Positions 42,228 to 50,831 of a DNA stretch of 63,487 nucleotides are shown here, piece by piece. Every line of letters starts with the position of its first letter. Position 1 is the first letter of the stretch. Location: the NCBI GenBank assembly GCA_029961045.1, contig JASBVN010000002.1:1-63487 (forward strand), written 5' to 3'. Source of the stretch: Alicyclobacillaceae bacterium. GTDB lineage: Bacteria; Bacillota; Bacilli; Kyrpidiales; Kyrpidiaceae. Both the position numbers and the translations under genes were made by a program. The notes beneath the pieces were generated by a model. That model saw only the letters and a list, made by a program, of their open reading frames with translations, searched no databases and was not told the origin of the DNA.

Positions 42228-43653
42228 GAAAATGGTCCGCGCGGCCGTCGACGAAGCGGTGGACGCCGCCGTGAGGAGACTGGTGCGGGACCAGTATGTC
42301 GAAAACCTTTTTGAAATGGTGCCGGTGACCCAAAAGGTCGGTGCCGTGCCTCTCATGGAAAACGCGATGCGGGCCGTCCGGGGGGTCCCGCCGTCGAGAC
42401 CCCTCGGCAGCCCGCTTCCTTTTTCTCCGTGGGAACAGCTATTGTTTAATCCCGTTCACCTGGTCCGGTTCCCGACTCCCGAGGATGTCCGGATCGACAC
42501 GGCGGTGACCTTGGGGCCCCGGGCCCGCAAACCCCTCACCCTGGCGATGCCCGTCTTGATCGCCGGGATGTCTTTCGGAAGCGCTCTGAGCAAACGGGCG
42601 AAGATCGCCTTGGCCAAGGCGGCGACGGCGGCGGGCACGGCCACCAACACCGGCGAGGCGGGGCTCCTCGAGGAGGAGCGGGAGGCGGCCGCCCTGCTCA
42701 TCGGTCAGTACAACCGGGGCGGGTGGCTTCACGATCCCGCTCGATACCGGCGGCTGGACGCCATCGAAATCCAACTCGGCCAGGGAGCACAGGGTTCCTC
42801 TCCCCAGCGCACGTCGGCGAAAAACATCGGGGCCGACTTCCGGGAGGTTTTCGGGCTCCGAAAAGGAGAGGACGCCGTCATCCGGTCGCGGTTGCCGGGG
42901 ATCGATACCGCGGAGGAGTTTCGGACCTTGGTCCGCCGGTTGAGGGACGAAACGGGGGTTCCGGTGGGATTGAAATTGGCCGCCACCCACCACTTGGAAA
43001 GGGAACTGGAAATCGCCTTGGCGGCCGGGGTCGATTTTGTCACGGTGGACGGGGCGGAAGGGGGGACGCACGGAGGAGCGCCTTCGTTGCAAGACGACAT
43101 GGGATTGCCGACCCTGTTTGCCGTGTCGCGGGCCGCCGACTTTCTCGCCCGTAAGGGAGTCAAAGGCGAGGTGAGCCTGATTGCGGCGGGCGGGCTGGTC
43201 ACTCCCGGCCGGATGTTGAAAGCGATGGCGCTCGGGGCGGACGCCGTATACATCGGGACGGCCGCCCTGCTCGCCTTGGTTTCCGATCAGATGACAGAGG
43301 CGGTTCCGTGGGAACCCCCTACCAGCCTGGTGGTGTATACGGGAAAACGGACGGAACAACTGGACGTAGAGCGGGGAGCGCGGAACGTGGTCGCGTTTTT
43401 GCAGGCCTGCCTCGCGGAAATGGAACTGGTGGCCGCGTCCCTCGGCCGGACGGCCCTGGCCGACATCGACAAATCCGACCTGTGCGCTTTGGACCCGTTT
43501 CTCGCCCGGGCGCTGGGTGTGGCGTGGGGATGGGTGTCTCCGGGCGACCGGCGGGAGGAGGAGCGGTTTTCCGAGGAATCTTGTGTCCGGCCCGGAGGTC
43601 CACTACAATGGGAGGAAGCCGGGCCCGGTCCGGTCGTGCGGGACGTGCACTGA
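42211..43653 (+). CDS. FMN-binding glutamate synthase-like protein without Fe-S cysteines
   Basis: 480 residues. The central part is the FMN/TIM-barrel domain of glutamate synthase: TNTGEAGLLEEE, EIQLGQGAQGSSP, FVTVDGAEGGTHGGAP and AGGLVTPGRMLKAMALGADAVYIGTAAL. The C-terminal [3Fe-4S] cysteine motif of GltB-type enzymes is absent, as is any glutaminase domain. It is therefore unlikely to be a complete GOGAT; an FMN dehydrogenase or oxidase role is possible. GGAAGGAGG lies 8 nt before the GTG start. Confidence 0.85.
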   Translation: MWRIIRKMVRAAVDEAVDAAVRRLVRDQYVENLFEMVPVTQKVGAVPLMENAMRAVRGVPPSRPLGSPLPFSPWEQLLFNPVHLVRFPTPEDVRIDTAVTLGPRARKPLTLAMPVLIAGMSFGSALSKRAKIALAKAATAAGTATNTGEAGLLEEEREAAALLIGQYNRGGWLHDPARYRRLDAIEIQLGQGAQGSSPQRTSAKNIGADFREVFGLRKGEDAVIRSRLPGIDTAEEFRTLVRRLRDETGVPVGLKLAATHHLERELEIALAAGVDFVTVDGAEGGTHGGAPSLQDDMGLPTLFAVSRAADFLARKGVKGEVSLIAAGGLVTPGRMLKAMALGADAVYIGTAALLALVSDQMTEAVPWEPPTSLVVYTGKRTEQLDVERGARNVVAFLQACLAEMELVAASLGRTALADIDKSDLCALDPFLARALGVAWGWVSPGDRREEERFSEESCVRPGGPLQWEEAGPGPVVRDVH

Positions 43654-43690
43654 ACCCGCCGGGTCAAACACGGTGCGGGGGGAGAAGGAG

Positions 43691-44065
43691 ATGCTGAGGC
43701 TGTTTGTCGTTCTCGGAAGTATCGGCGCCTTTCTGTCGGTGGCGCTGGGGGCTTTTGGCGCCCACGCCTTGCGGTCCCGGATTTCGGCGGAAATGTTGTC
43801 GATTTACCAGACAGGTGTGCATTATCAGTTTATCCACTCCCTGGCTCTGATTTTGGTGGGCGTATTGGCGGAAAGGCTTCATGCCCCGGGCTGGACGGCG
43901 GGGGCGGGGATTTGTTTTGCGGTGGGCATCCTCCTTTTTTCGGGCAGCCTGTACGCCTTGAGCACGAGCGGCGTACCAACCTTGGGCCTCGTGACCCCCT
44001 TCGGGGGAATTGCCTTTCTCCTCGGATGGTTACTCCTGGCCGGCGCGGCGCTTCGGGGTTCTTGA
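43691..44065 (+). CDS. DUF423 family membrane protein
   Basis: 124 residues, four hydrophobic segments. LGSIGAFLSVALGAFGAHALR at the N-terminus and HYQFIHSLALILVG are typical of DUF423 (YwdK-like) proteins of unknown function. Stands 37 nt after the FMN protein gene. Confidence 0.85.
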   Translation: MLRLFVVLGSIGAFLSVALGAFGAHALRSRISAEMLSIYQTGVHYQFIHSLALILVGVLAERLHAPGWTAGAGICFAVGILLFSGSLYALSTSGVPTLGLVTPFGGIAFLLGWLLLAGAALRGS

Positions 44066-44080
44066 GACGCCGGCACAAAA

Positions 44081-44113
44081 GCGGCCGCACAAGCTTCAAG
44101 CTTGTACGGCCGC
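44081..44113 (-). terminator. Hairpin between convergent DUF423 and disulfide oxidoreductase genes
   Basis: GCGGCCG and ACAAGCTT pair with AAGCTTGT and CGGCCGC, interrupted by a single C/A mismatch. On the minus strand CTTTTG follows. It includes the stop codon of the oxidoreductase gene. Confidence 0.7.
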
Positions 44114-44743
44114 CATCACCTGGTCGAGCAAGACCTCTTCCGGCACCGCTCCTTCGATCGATTCCAGATCATTGATGACCGTCTTCGGAACCCCGTAGAC
44201 CTCGAAGCGGTTCGCCCAGTCGGGGAATTCCGTCGCTTCGATCATGTGTCCCCGGATGTGCGGGCTTTCGAAAGCGAACTGGTGGGCGAGGCGCACCGCC
44301 GCCGGACAATACGGACAAGTGGGGGTGACAAAGACGTTCAGCGTGACGTCCTGGTCGAGTGCGGCCAGTTTGGCCCTCGTCGCCGGTTTCAATCCCGAAT
44401 CGCCCCGGGAGACCATCAGGATGGCTTCGATCAGGGTCGTGAATTCGTAACCGGCGGGGATTCCGAAGAAGCGAATGCCGTAGTCGGTCCCGTTCCCGCC
44501 GAGGACGGCGATGGCCGGCACGCGCTCCACGCCGAGCTCCCGCGCTTTTTCTTCTTCGGTGTAAAGGTTATAGACCTCCAGGGAAATCAAGTCGGACAAC
44601 CCGGCCAATTCCTCGAGGAGCCGGCGGGTTTGCGGGCACCCCGGGCAGTTGAGGGAAGACTCGAAGAAGCGCAGCGTCACGGGCGAAACCATTTCGGAAA
44701 ACCGATCCCGGATTTTTTGACGGTCTTTTTCCGCAATCAGCAC
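44096..44743 (-). CDS. Protein disulfide oxidoreductase (glutaredoxin-like, two thioredoxin folds)
   Basis: 215 residues with two thioredoxin-type modules. The first has LNCPGCPQTRRLL (CPGC), the second TPTCPYCPAAVRLAHQF (CPYC), with cis-Pro segments VPAIAV and VPKTVI. This is the PDO family common in thermophiles, a cytosolic disulfide oxidase/isomerase. The GTG start has the consensus GGAGGTGA upstream. A CsoR-like inverted repeat lies in its promoter. Confidence 0.88.
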   Translation of the reverse strand: MLIAEKDRQKIRDRFSEMVSPVTLRFFESSLNCPGCPQTRRLLEELAGLSDLISLEVYNLYTEEEKARELGVERVPAIAVLGGNGTDYGIRFFGIPAGYEFTTLIEAILMVSRGDSGLKPATRAKLAALDQDVTLNVFVTPTCPYCPAAVRLAHQFAFESPHIRGHMIEATEFPDWANRFEVYGVPKTVINDLESIEGAVPEEVLLDQVMAAVQA

Positions 44744-44778
44744 GGTGGTCACCTCCGACCTCGTCCTCAAGTACAGTG

Positions 44779-44821
44779 TACCCGTAAGGGTATTATGCCT
44801 CCCTCCGCTCCATTCTGTCAA
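44779..44821 (-). promoter_or_regulatory. Promoter and TACCC/GGGTA operator of PDO gene
   Basis: Minus strand TTGACA, 18-bp spacer, CATAAT. The inverted repeat TACCC-GTAA-GGGTA (44779-44792) follows immediately. Its shape resembles CsoR/CstR operators. Confidence 0.5.
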
Positions 44822-44959
44822 GGGGAGCGGGAACACCCTCAGCATACCACGGGTTCACCGGAGTTCATACGCAGCGTTCTGCGCCGGCGGCCCGGCACCG
44901 GGTGCTGAGCGTCTGGAGCGTCCGGCGACGGCTTTGGAACTTTTAAGGAGGGGAATATC

Positions 44960-46468
44960 GTGACGGCGTTGGAACAGCGACTGTCCCAGTTTTACGCCTA
45001 TGTCGCCCGCATGCAGCACTACCGGGAGGCCTTGGCGCTGATGGCCTGGGACTTGCGGACCGGGGCACCCCCCAAAGGGGTGAGCGCCCGGGCGGAAGCC
45101 GTGGGGACCCTGTCGGAAGACGTGTTCGCCATGGCCGTATCGGAGCGGATGGAAGAGTTTTTGGGGGAACTGGAACCGGTTCGGGAACAGCTCGACGAGC
45201 GCACCCGCGCCCTGGTGAGGGAGTGCCGCCGGGAATTCGACCGCAACCGGAAAATTCCCCGTGAGCGCTACCGCGAGTTTGTCGTATTGACCACCCGGGC
45301 CGAATCCGTCTGGGAAGAGGCGAAGGCCAAGGGGGATTTTCTCCTCTTTCGCCCGTATCTCGAGCAAATCGTGACTTTTTTGCGGGAGTTCGTGGAGTAC
45401 TGGGGGTATGAGGAGGATCCCTACGACGCCCTTCTCGATTCCTATGAGCCGGGTGTCCGGACCCGGGACATCGATCCGCTGTTCCGGCGACTCCGGGAGG
45501 AGACGGTCCGTTTGGTCGGGGAAATCGCGGGGACTGGGAGGCGTCCGGATACGTCGGCGTTTTTGCGCTCCGTTCCGCCGGACCGCCAGCGGGAACTGTG
45601 CCGGTGGGTTCTGGATGTCATCGGTTTCGATTTTGAAGGGGGAAGGTTGGACGAGACGGTCCATCCCTTCGAAATTTCGTTAAACCCCGGGGATGTCCGG
45701 GTGACGACCCGGTATGAACCCGGGGACGTTCGAACGGCTCTGTTCAGCGTCCTGCACGAAGGGGGACATGCCCTTTACGAGCAGGGGATCGATCCGGATC
45801 TCGCCGGCACTCCCCTCTGGACGGGCGCCTCGATGGGCATCCACGAGTCCCAGTCGCGGTTTTGGGAGAATCTGGTCGGACGCAGCCTCCCTTTTTGGGA
45901 GCGTTATTTCGGGGAGCTCCGGCACCGGCTGGGACCGGAGTGGGCGGAGTTGACCCTCGAGCAGTTTTACGCAGGGATCAACGACGTGGCTCCTTCCTTG
46001 ATCCGGACGGAAGCCGACGAGGTGACATACAACCTTCACATTTTCCTCCGGTACGACTTGGAGCGGGCCCTGATTGCGGGATCTCTGGAGGTCCGGGACC
46101 TCCCGGAGGCGTGGCGGGAGCAATCGCGCGCGCTGCTGGGCGTCGTCCCGGAGGGGGACGCGGAAGGGGTGCTGCAAGACGTCCACTGGGCATCCGGAAG
46201 TTTCGGTTATTTTCCCACTTATACTCTGGGCAATCTCTATGCGGCCCAACTGCGCGAGGCGATCGCCCGGGACCTGGGCGACTGGGACGGATTGTTGAGG
46301 GAGGGCGAGCTGGGGGCGGTGCTCCGCTGGTTGCGGGACCGGATCCACCGGTACGGGAAACTTTTTGATCCCCTCGATCTGTTGCGGCGGGCAACGGGCG
46401 AAGAACCTTCTGCGGAGCCACTTGTCCGGTATCTGAGGAATAAGTACGGGCCGCTATACGGGGTTTGA
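44960..46468 (+). CDS. Thermostable carboxypeptidase 1 (M32, Taq type)
   Basis: Zinc metallocarboxypeptidase. The HEGGH zinc motif is at residue ~266 (LHEGGHALYEQG), with IHESQSRFWEN about 30 residues on providing the third ligand, and DLEVTYNLHI-type helices after. 502 residues, normal for M32. GTG start with GGAGGGG at about 7 nt. Monocistronic in appearance. Confidence 0.92.
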   Translation: MTALEQRLSQFYAYVARMQHYREALALMAWDLRTGAPPKGVSARAEAVGTLSEDVFAMAVSERMEEFLGELEPVREQLDERTRALVRECRREFDRNRKIPRERYREFVVLTTRAESVWEEAKAKGDFLLFRPYLEQIVTFLREFVEYWGYEEDPYDALLDSYEPGVRTRDIDPLFRRLREETVRLVGEIAGTGRRPDTSAFLRSVPPDRQRELCRWVLDVIGFDFEGGRLDETVHPFEISLNPGDVRVTTRYEPGDVRTALFSVLHEGGHALYEQGIDPDLAGTPLWTGASMGIHESQSRFWENLVGRSLPFWERYFGELRHRLGPEWAELTLEQFYAGINDVAPSLIRTEADEVTYNLHIFLRYDLERALIAGSLEVRDLPEAWREQSRALLGVVPEGDAEGVLQDVHWASGSFGYFPTYTLGNLYAAQLREAIARDLGDWDGLLREGELGAVLRWLRDRIHRYGKLFDPLDLLRRATGEEPSAEPLVRYLRNKYGPLYGV

Positions 46469-46580
46469 GGGTGCGTGGACGGAGTTTGGGCTTTACGGTA
46501 AAATGGGTGCGCGGGCGCGGGCTCGCCGGGAAGGCGGGCCCGAATGACGCGGACCGCGTGCGGGAGCGCCCTGGGGAGGA

Positions 46581-47156
46581 ATGGTGGTGCGAAGAATTCC
46601 CAAACGAACGTCTTTCCGGATCCGGAGGGTGCATCCGGATCCCACCCGGCGGTGGTTGAAATACGCCGCCAACGCGATCACGGCCGCCAATCTGTCTCTC
46701 GGGTTGCTGTCCGTTTTGCTGTCGTTTTTTCACCTGTTCCGGTGGGCAGCTGTCGCGCTCATGGCCGCCGTTTTGTTCGACCGGCTGGACGGCTCCACAG
46801 CCCGCCGGTTGGGGATTGTGAGCGATTTCGGCCGGGAGCTCGACAGTTTGAGCGATTTGGTTTCCTTCGGGGTCGCTCCGGCCGTGTTGATTTACAGTCA
46901 GGTTTACATGGACCGCCTGCCGCTGATCGGAGGGGCGCTGTCCATGTTGTACGTTCTGTGCGGGGCTTTGCGTTTGGCCCGGTTCAATGTGCAAAATGCG
47001 GTCGGCGGATTCCTCGGGGTGCCCATCACCTTCGCGGGCGGGGTTCTGGGCCTGTTGAGCCTGCTGGCGCGGGACGTGCCGATGGCCGGCTTTGCGGCGG
47101 CGGAAATCCTGCTTTCCGTCCTGATGGTCAGCAAGATCCGAGTGAAAAAGTTTTAG
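46581..47156 (+). CDS. pssA: CDP-diacylglycerol-serine O-phosphatidyltransferase
   Basis: 191 residues, about five or six membrane helices. The CDP-alcohol phosphotransferase motif DG-x2-AR-x8-G-x3-D-x3-D is present as DRLDGSTARRLGIVSDFGRELDSLSD. Makes phosphatidylserine for phosphatidylethanolamine. GGGGAGG precedes; GTG codons 3 and 6 nt after the ATG are equally possible starts. Confidence 0.87.
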   Translation: MVVRRIPKRTSFRIRRVHPDPTRRWLKYAANAITAANLSLGLLSVLLSFFHLFRWAAVALMAAVLFDRLDGSTARRLGIVSDFGRELDSLSDLVSFGVAPAVLIYSQVYMDRLPLIGGALSMLYVLCGALRLARFNVQNAVGGFLGVPITFAGGVLGLLSLLARDVPMAGFAAAEILLSVLMVSKIRVKKF

Positions 47157-47169
47157 AGGGGGATGCCGA

Positions 47170-47907
47170 ATGAAAGCCCTCGTGACCGGCGGAATCTCCG
47201 GCCTCGGACGGGCGGTGGCTTCGGTGCTGGCAGAAGAGGGGTACGAAGTGGTGGTGACCTATCGCCGGGAGAGGGGCGAGGGGGACCCGTCTTTGCCGGC
47301 GGGCGGTCCGGGCCGGATTCGGGCGGTCCGGTGCGATGCGGGAGACCGGGCCCAAGTGGAGGCGTTCCTGGACCGGGAATGCGACTTCGACGTTTGGGTC
47401 CATGCGGCAGGGCCCTTCCGGGTGTCTAAAATCGCTGCCGGGGACATGGACGCGGAGGAATGGAACGGATTGGTGGAAGGAAATCTGCTGGGGGTCCAGT
47501 GGCACGCCCGGCGGATTATCCCCCACATGCGGCAAAGGCGGTGGGGCCGGATCATCACCTTCGGTTATCCCCAGGTGGAGGGCGCCGTGCCCTGGGAGGG
47601 GAGGGCGGCCTATGCCAGTGCGAAGGCGGGGCTTTTGACGCTGACGAGGACCCTGGCTGCGGAAGAAGCCCGTCACGGCATCACCGTCAACATGATTTGT
47701 CCGGGGGACATACGTCCTCCCTATAAGGAAGGAACCATCGCCGAGGCGAGACGGGCCTCCGATCCTTCGACGCCCATCGGCCGGCCGGGCACGGGGGAGG
47801 ACGTGGCCCGGGTGGTCCGCTTTCTCTGCCACCCCGATTCGGATATGGTCACGGGCAGCGTCATTTACGTCACCGGAGGGGTACAGTATTTTCCGTTCGT
47901 TTATTGA
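47170..47907 (+). CDS. Short-chain dehydrogenase/reductase
   Basis: 245 residues. NAD(P)-binding VTGGISGLGRAVASVLAEEG and catalytic YASAK (about residue 148) are present. The catalytic Ser position reads TFGYPQ rather than the usual S(S), so activity may be altered. VNMICPGDI and the C-terminal TGSVIYVTGG are typical. FabG-like in size; substrate unknown. Confidence 0.85.
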   Translation: MKALVTGGISGLGRAVASVLAEEGYEVVVTYRRERGEGDPSLPAGGPGRIRAVRCDAGDRAQVEAFLDRECDFDVWVHAAGPFRVSKIAAGDMDAEEWNGLVEGNLLGVQWHARRIIPHMRQRRWGRIITFGYPQVEGAVPWEGRAAYASAKAGLLTLTRTLAAEEARHGITVNMICPGDIRPPYKEGTIAEARRASDPSTPIGRPGTGEDVARVVRFLCHPDSDMVTGSVIYVTGGVQYFPFVY

Positions 47908-48007
47908 ACGGAAGCAGCGAGGGAAGCGCAGGCGGCCGGATGAAAGAGAACCGTCCCCGGGAAGGCTATAGAGAGCGTACACGGTCGTGCGCTTGGGGGG
48001 ATGGCGC

Positions 48008-48931
48008 GTGGAAACATGGTTGAAGCGGGGGTTGCAAACGTTGGGCAGCAGTCCGGCTGCCAACCGGTTGGCCCGGCGCTGGGGACCGAGGTTGGGCGCT
48101 TCCCGCTTTGTGGCAGGGGAAAACCTGGAGCAGGCTCTGGCGGTGGCGGCGTCCCTCAACCGGGAAGGGCTGGAGGCGACACTGGGCCACCTCGGCGAAT
48201 TCGTTTCGCGGGCGGAGGAGGCCCGAGCCGCCGCAGAGGCGTGTCTTGCCGCCCTGTCCGGGATCCGCTCTTCCGGCGTGAGGTCTCACCTTTCGGTGAA
48301 ACTGACCCAGTTGGGGTTGGATGTGAACGCCGATTTGGTCCGGGAGAATTTGATCCGCATTCTCGAAAGGGCCCGGGAAGCCGGCATTTTTGTGCGCATC
48401 GACATGGAGGATTCCGCCCACCTTCCCGCGACCTTGGACCTGTTCAAAGAGATGCGGCGGCGCTACGACCAAGTGGGAATCGCCATCCAAGCATATCTTT
48501 ACCGGAGTGAGCGGGATTTAAGAGAGCTTCAGGCGATTGGCGCCAATGTGCGGCTGGTCAAAGGGGCTTATCTGGAACCGGCATCGGTGGCGTATTCCAG
48601 TAAACGGGACGTGGATGAAAATCTCAAAAAATTGATCGACTTGCAGTTGCGCAGCGGTTGTTATGCGGCGGTGGCCAGTCACGATCCCGAGATCCTCGCC
48701 CACACCCGGCGGCGGGCGGCCGAGTGGGGGATTTCCCGGGATCGTTTCGAATTTCAAATGCTGTACGGCATTCGCCCGGATCTGCAACGGGAGTTGGCGC
48801 GTGAGGGCTATCGGGTGCGGGTTTACGTGCCTTACGGAACGGATTGGTTCGGGTATTTCATGCGCCGGTTGGCGGAGCGGCCGGCCAATGTCTGGTTCGT
48901 CCTGAAGAACGCCGTTTTTCCGAAGCGGTGA
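48008..48931 (+). CDS. Proline dehydrogenase
   Basis: FAD enzyme oxidising proline to pyrroline-5-carboxylate. TIM-barrel blocks are HLSVKLTQLGLDV, VRIDMEDSAH, QAYLYRSERDL, VRLVKGAYLEP, FEFQMLYGIRP and the C-terminal YVPYGTDWFGYFMRRLAERPAN. About 307 residues, the monofunctional short form. The GTG is selected from GGGGGG at 7 nt; another GTG lies 21 nt upstream. No P5C dehydrogenase is adjacent. Confidence 0.92.
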   Translation: METWLKRGLQTLGSSPAANRLARRWGPRLGASRFVAGENLEQALAVAASLNREGLEATLGHLGEFVSRAEEARAAAEACLAALSGIRSSGVRSHLSVKLTQLGLDVNADLVRENLIRILERAREAGIFVRIDMEDSAHLPATLDLFKEMRRRYDQVGIAIQAYLYRSERDLRELQAIGANVRLVKGAYLEPASVAYSSKRDVDENLKKLIDLQLRSGCYAAVASHDPEILAHTRRRAAEWGISRDRFEFQMLYGIRPDLQRELAREGYRVRVYVPYGTDWFGYFMRRLAERPANVWFVLKNAVFPKR

Positions 48932-48945
48932 AGGGCCACGTCTCC

Positions 48946-49119
48946 TCAAGGGGCCGGCCCGGGACGGGGCGGTCCGAACAGCGTGCTGTAGACGGTGCGG
49001 TCCAGAAGGCCCGCTTTCGCGACCGGGCGTGGTTGCCTTTTTGCGGCCAGGAGCCATAAGGTCGCACCGGCCGCAGCTCCCAGAACGGCGCTCCAAAATG
49101 CTTTGCCGTACCGCGCCAT
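48946..49119 (-). CDS. Small membrane protein, hypothetical
   Basis: 57 residues. One hydrophobic helix (FWSAVLGAAAGATLWLLAA) is followed by a basic and Pro-rich tail (KRQPRPVAK ... FGPPRPGPAP). GAAGGAGGG precedes the ATG. Not recognised. Confidence 0.6.
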   Translation of the reverse strand: MARYGKAFWSAVLGAAAGATLWLLAAKRQPRPVAKAGLLDRTVYSTLFGPPRPGPAP

Positions 49120-49330
49120 ACCGTTCCCTCCTTCGGGTTCCGGTGGATTCACGGATCCCCTTGCGATGGTATTATTATGGTGTGAAGAAAAAATCTTGGA
49201 ATACGGCAGCGGACCTCCGCATATCCGCCCCGCGGAGTGGAAAAGAGGCCGTGGGGCGAAGGTTATAGACGAAAAGGGAGAACCGTTATATCATAATAAG
49301 CACCGAGAGGCTGCCTTCTCGGCGGACGAT

Positions 49331-49443
49331 GGCAACGCTGAGTTCCAATTTTGGAAGCGGGGGACCCAACCATTCGGGGTGAATCCGGCCCAGGGGCCGG
49401 TAGGGTGGCTCTCGACCCGAACCCGTCAGCTAACCTCGTAAGC
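49331..49443 (+). promoter_or_regulatory. c-di-AMP riboswitch (ydaO-yuaA class)
   Basis: Consensus blocks appear in order: CGCTGAGTTCC, AAGCGGGGGACCCAAC, GGGGTGAAT, GGTAGGGTGGCTCTC, GACCCGAACCCGTCAGC and TAACCTCGTAAGCG. The outer stem pairs CGCT with AGCG. The ribosome site of the next gene (GGAAGGAG) begins right after the aptamer, so control may be at translation. Upstream (49180-49330) there is a hairpin CCGAGA/TCTCGG and no gene. Confidence 0.93.
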
Positions 49444-49463
49444 GGAAGGAGAGGATCGGTCCG

Positions 49464-49778
49464 ATGTTATGCTCAGAACCGGATCGGGAGGATTGCGTTC
49501 GCGTTTCCATTGAACTGGGCCGCAAAGAAGAGGTGCCGTGGATTTCATTGGACGGCAAGCGTTTGGAGTTGCCCTTTGCTTCCATGCGGGGAGTGGCCCA
49601 GTTGGTGAGGGACAGCCTCCGGCAAAATCCGGGATTGCGGGAGGTCGTGCTGGGGAATCCGGACCGTTTGCGCGGCCGGAAAGATTTGGGCACGGTCATC
49701 GAGACTTTTCGGGAAGTGATTTTGGCCAGCGGCAGAGGAATCGAGTTTTCCGCAAAATGGCCGGTAAAGGGCGCATAG
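49464..49778 (+). CDS. Unknown 104-aa protein under c-di-AMP riboswitch
   Basis: Not recognised. Soluble and mixed alpha/beta in look: VRVSIELGRKEEVPWISLDG, then FASMRGVAQLVRDSLRQNPGLREVVLGNP and LGTVIETFREVILASGRGIEFSAKW. No signal peptide or membrane segment. The ATG lies 21 nt after the riboswitch, and a strong terminator closes the unit, so it is the only gene controlled by that switch. Known c-di-AMP riboswitch targets are K+ transporters, osmolyte importers and cell-wall enzymes, none of which this resembles. Confidence 0.8.
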   Translation: MLCSEPDREDCVRVSIELGRKEEVPWISLDGKRLELPFASMRGVAQLVRDSLRQNPGLREVVLGNPDRLRGRKDLGTVIETFREVILASGRGIEFSAKWPVKGA

Positions 49779-49833
49779 GCATTGGGAGGCACGTGCGCGG
49801 GGCAGGCGCACATTTCGGATACGGAGTCGGAAA

Positions 49834-49859
49834 GGGACCGCTTGCGGGCGGTCCCTTTT
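49834..49859 (+). terminator. Rho-independent terminator before galT
   Basis: GGGACCGC/GCGGTCCC stem with a short loop, then TTTTG; ends the riboswitch-controlled unit. Confidence 0.85.
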
Positions 49860-49920
49860 GTAAAGCACGTTCAAGCGGTTCTGGGAGTCCGGTTCGGGCC
49901 GGTGATAAGGGGGGACGGGG

Positions 49921-50784
49921 ATGAACCACGTGCGCTACCACGCCATCACCGGGGATCCGATTTTGTATGTCGACCACCGACGGAAACCGAACGGTTATGT
50001 GGACGGCCACTGCCCGTTCTGTCATCCTTCGGAGTCCATCAAAAAGGTCTATCCCGTCGACGATGATGTCATCACGGTTTGGGACAACCTCTATCCGGTT
50101 GTCCCGGAAGGCCTGGTTCAGGAGCTCGTGGTGGAGAGCCGGATCCACGAGAAGCCTCTAGGCGGACATTCGGAACGGGGCATTGCCGCTTGGCTCCAAG
50201 TCTTGCGGGACCGGATGCGCCTGCTGTACGGCCATCCGGGGGTTTTGTACGTATCGGCTTTTCGAAATTGGGGGAGACAATCCGGCGGAACGCAGCCTCA
50301 TCCCCACAGCCAATTGTACGGCCTTCCCTTCATCCCTCCGGCGATTGAACGGGAACGGGAAGGGTTTAAACGCTTGAGGCGGGAATCGGGATGTTGTCCG
50401 GTCTGCCGGGAAATCGAGCAAGTGACGGAGGAGCGGGTCATTTTCCGGAATTCGTGGGCGGTGTCCCTCACTCCGTACGGGTCGATGCACCCGCTGGAAG
50501 TATGGGTGATTCCCCGGGATCACGCGGCCCGCTACGACGATTTGTCGGATTCTCAGCTCGTCGGGATGGCCGAGGTGTTCCACCGGACCATCGTCGCCTT
50601 CGAACGGGCCATCGGAGGGCAGGCGTACAACATCGTCCTGCATCATGACCACGATGAAGACTACCACCTGCGGTTTGTCATGTTCGCACGCACCTTCACC
50701 TACTCGGGGTTTGTTTTGGGAACCGGGACGTGGATCAACGGGCTCGATCCGGAAAAAGCGGCGGCGTTGTTAAAGGAAGTTTGA
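49921..50784 (+). CDS. galT: Galactose-1-phosphate uridylyltransferase family protein
   Basis: 287 residues, HIT superfamily. CPFCHPS and the later CPVCREI give zinc-type Cys pairs; the nucleotidyl-His is in TQPHPHSQLYG, and the second half-domain has NIVLHHDHDEDYHLRF. The HPHSQ form, rather than HPHGQ, is also seen in ADP-glucose phosphorylases, and the protein is shorter than E. coli GalT (~348), so the sugar is uncertain. No Leloir genes are adjacent. Confidence 0.8.
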   Translation: MNHVRYHAITGDPILYVDHRRKPNGYVDGHCPFCHPSESIKKVYPVDDDVITVWDNLYPVVPEGLVQELVVESRIHEKPLGGHSERGIAAWLQVLRDRMRLLYGHPGVLYVSAFRNWGRQSGGTQPHPHSQLYGLPFIPPAIEREREGFKRLRRESGCCPVCREIEQVTEERVIFRNSWAVSLTPYGSMHPLEVWVIPRDHAARYDDLSDSQLVGMAEVFHRTIVAFERAIGGQAYNIVLHHDHDEDYHLRFVMFARTFTYSGFVLGTGTWINGLDPEKAAALLKEV

Positions 50785-50790
50785 TTTACG

Positions 50791-50802
50791 ATACAGGGGT
50801 AT
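50791..50802. promoter_or_regulatory. CsoR-operator-like inverted repeat
   Basis: ATAC-AGGG-GTAT just before the csoR-copZ pair, in the short promoter region. Consistent with autoregulation by copper-sensing CsoR, though only partly matching the GC-rich core of known sites. Confidence 0.4.
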
Positions 50803-50831
50803 GGTAATATGAGTCTAAGGTGGTGAAGCGG

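Noticed and set aside
42211-43653. Complete glutamate synthase (GOGAT)
   Set aside because: The glutaminase domain and Fe-S cysteines are missing.
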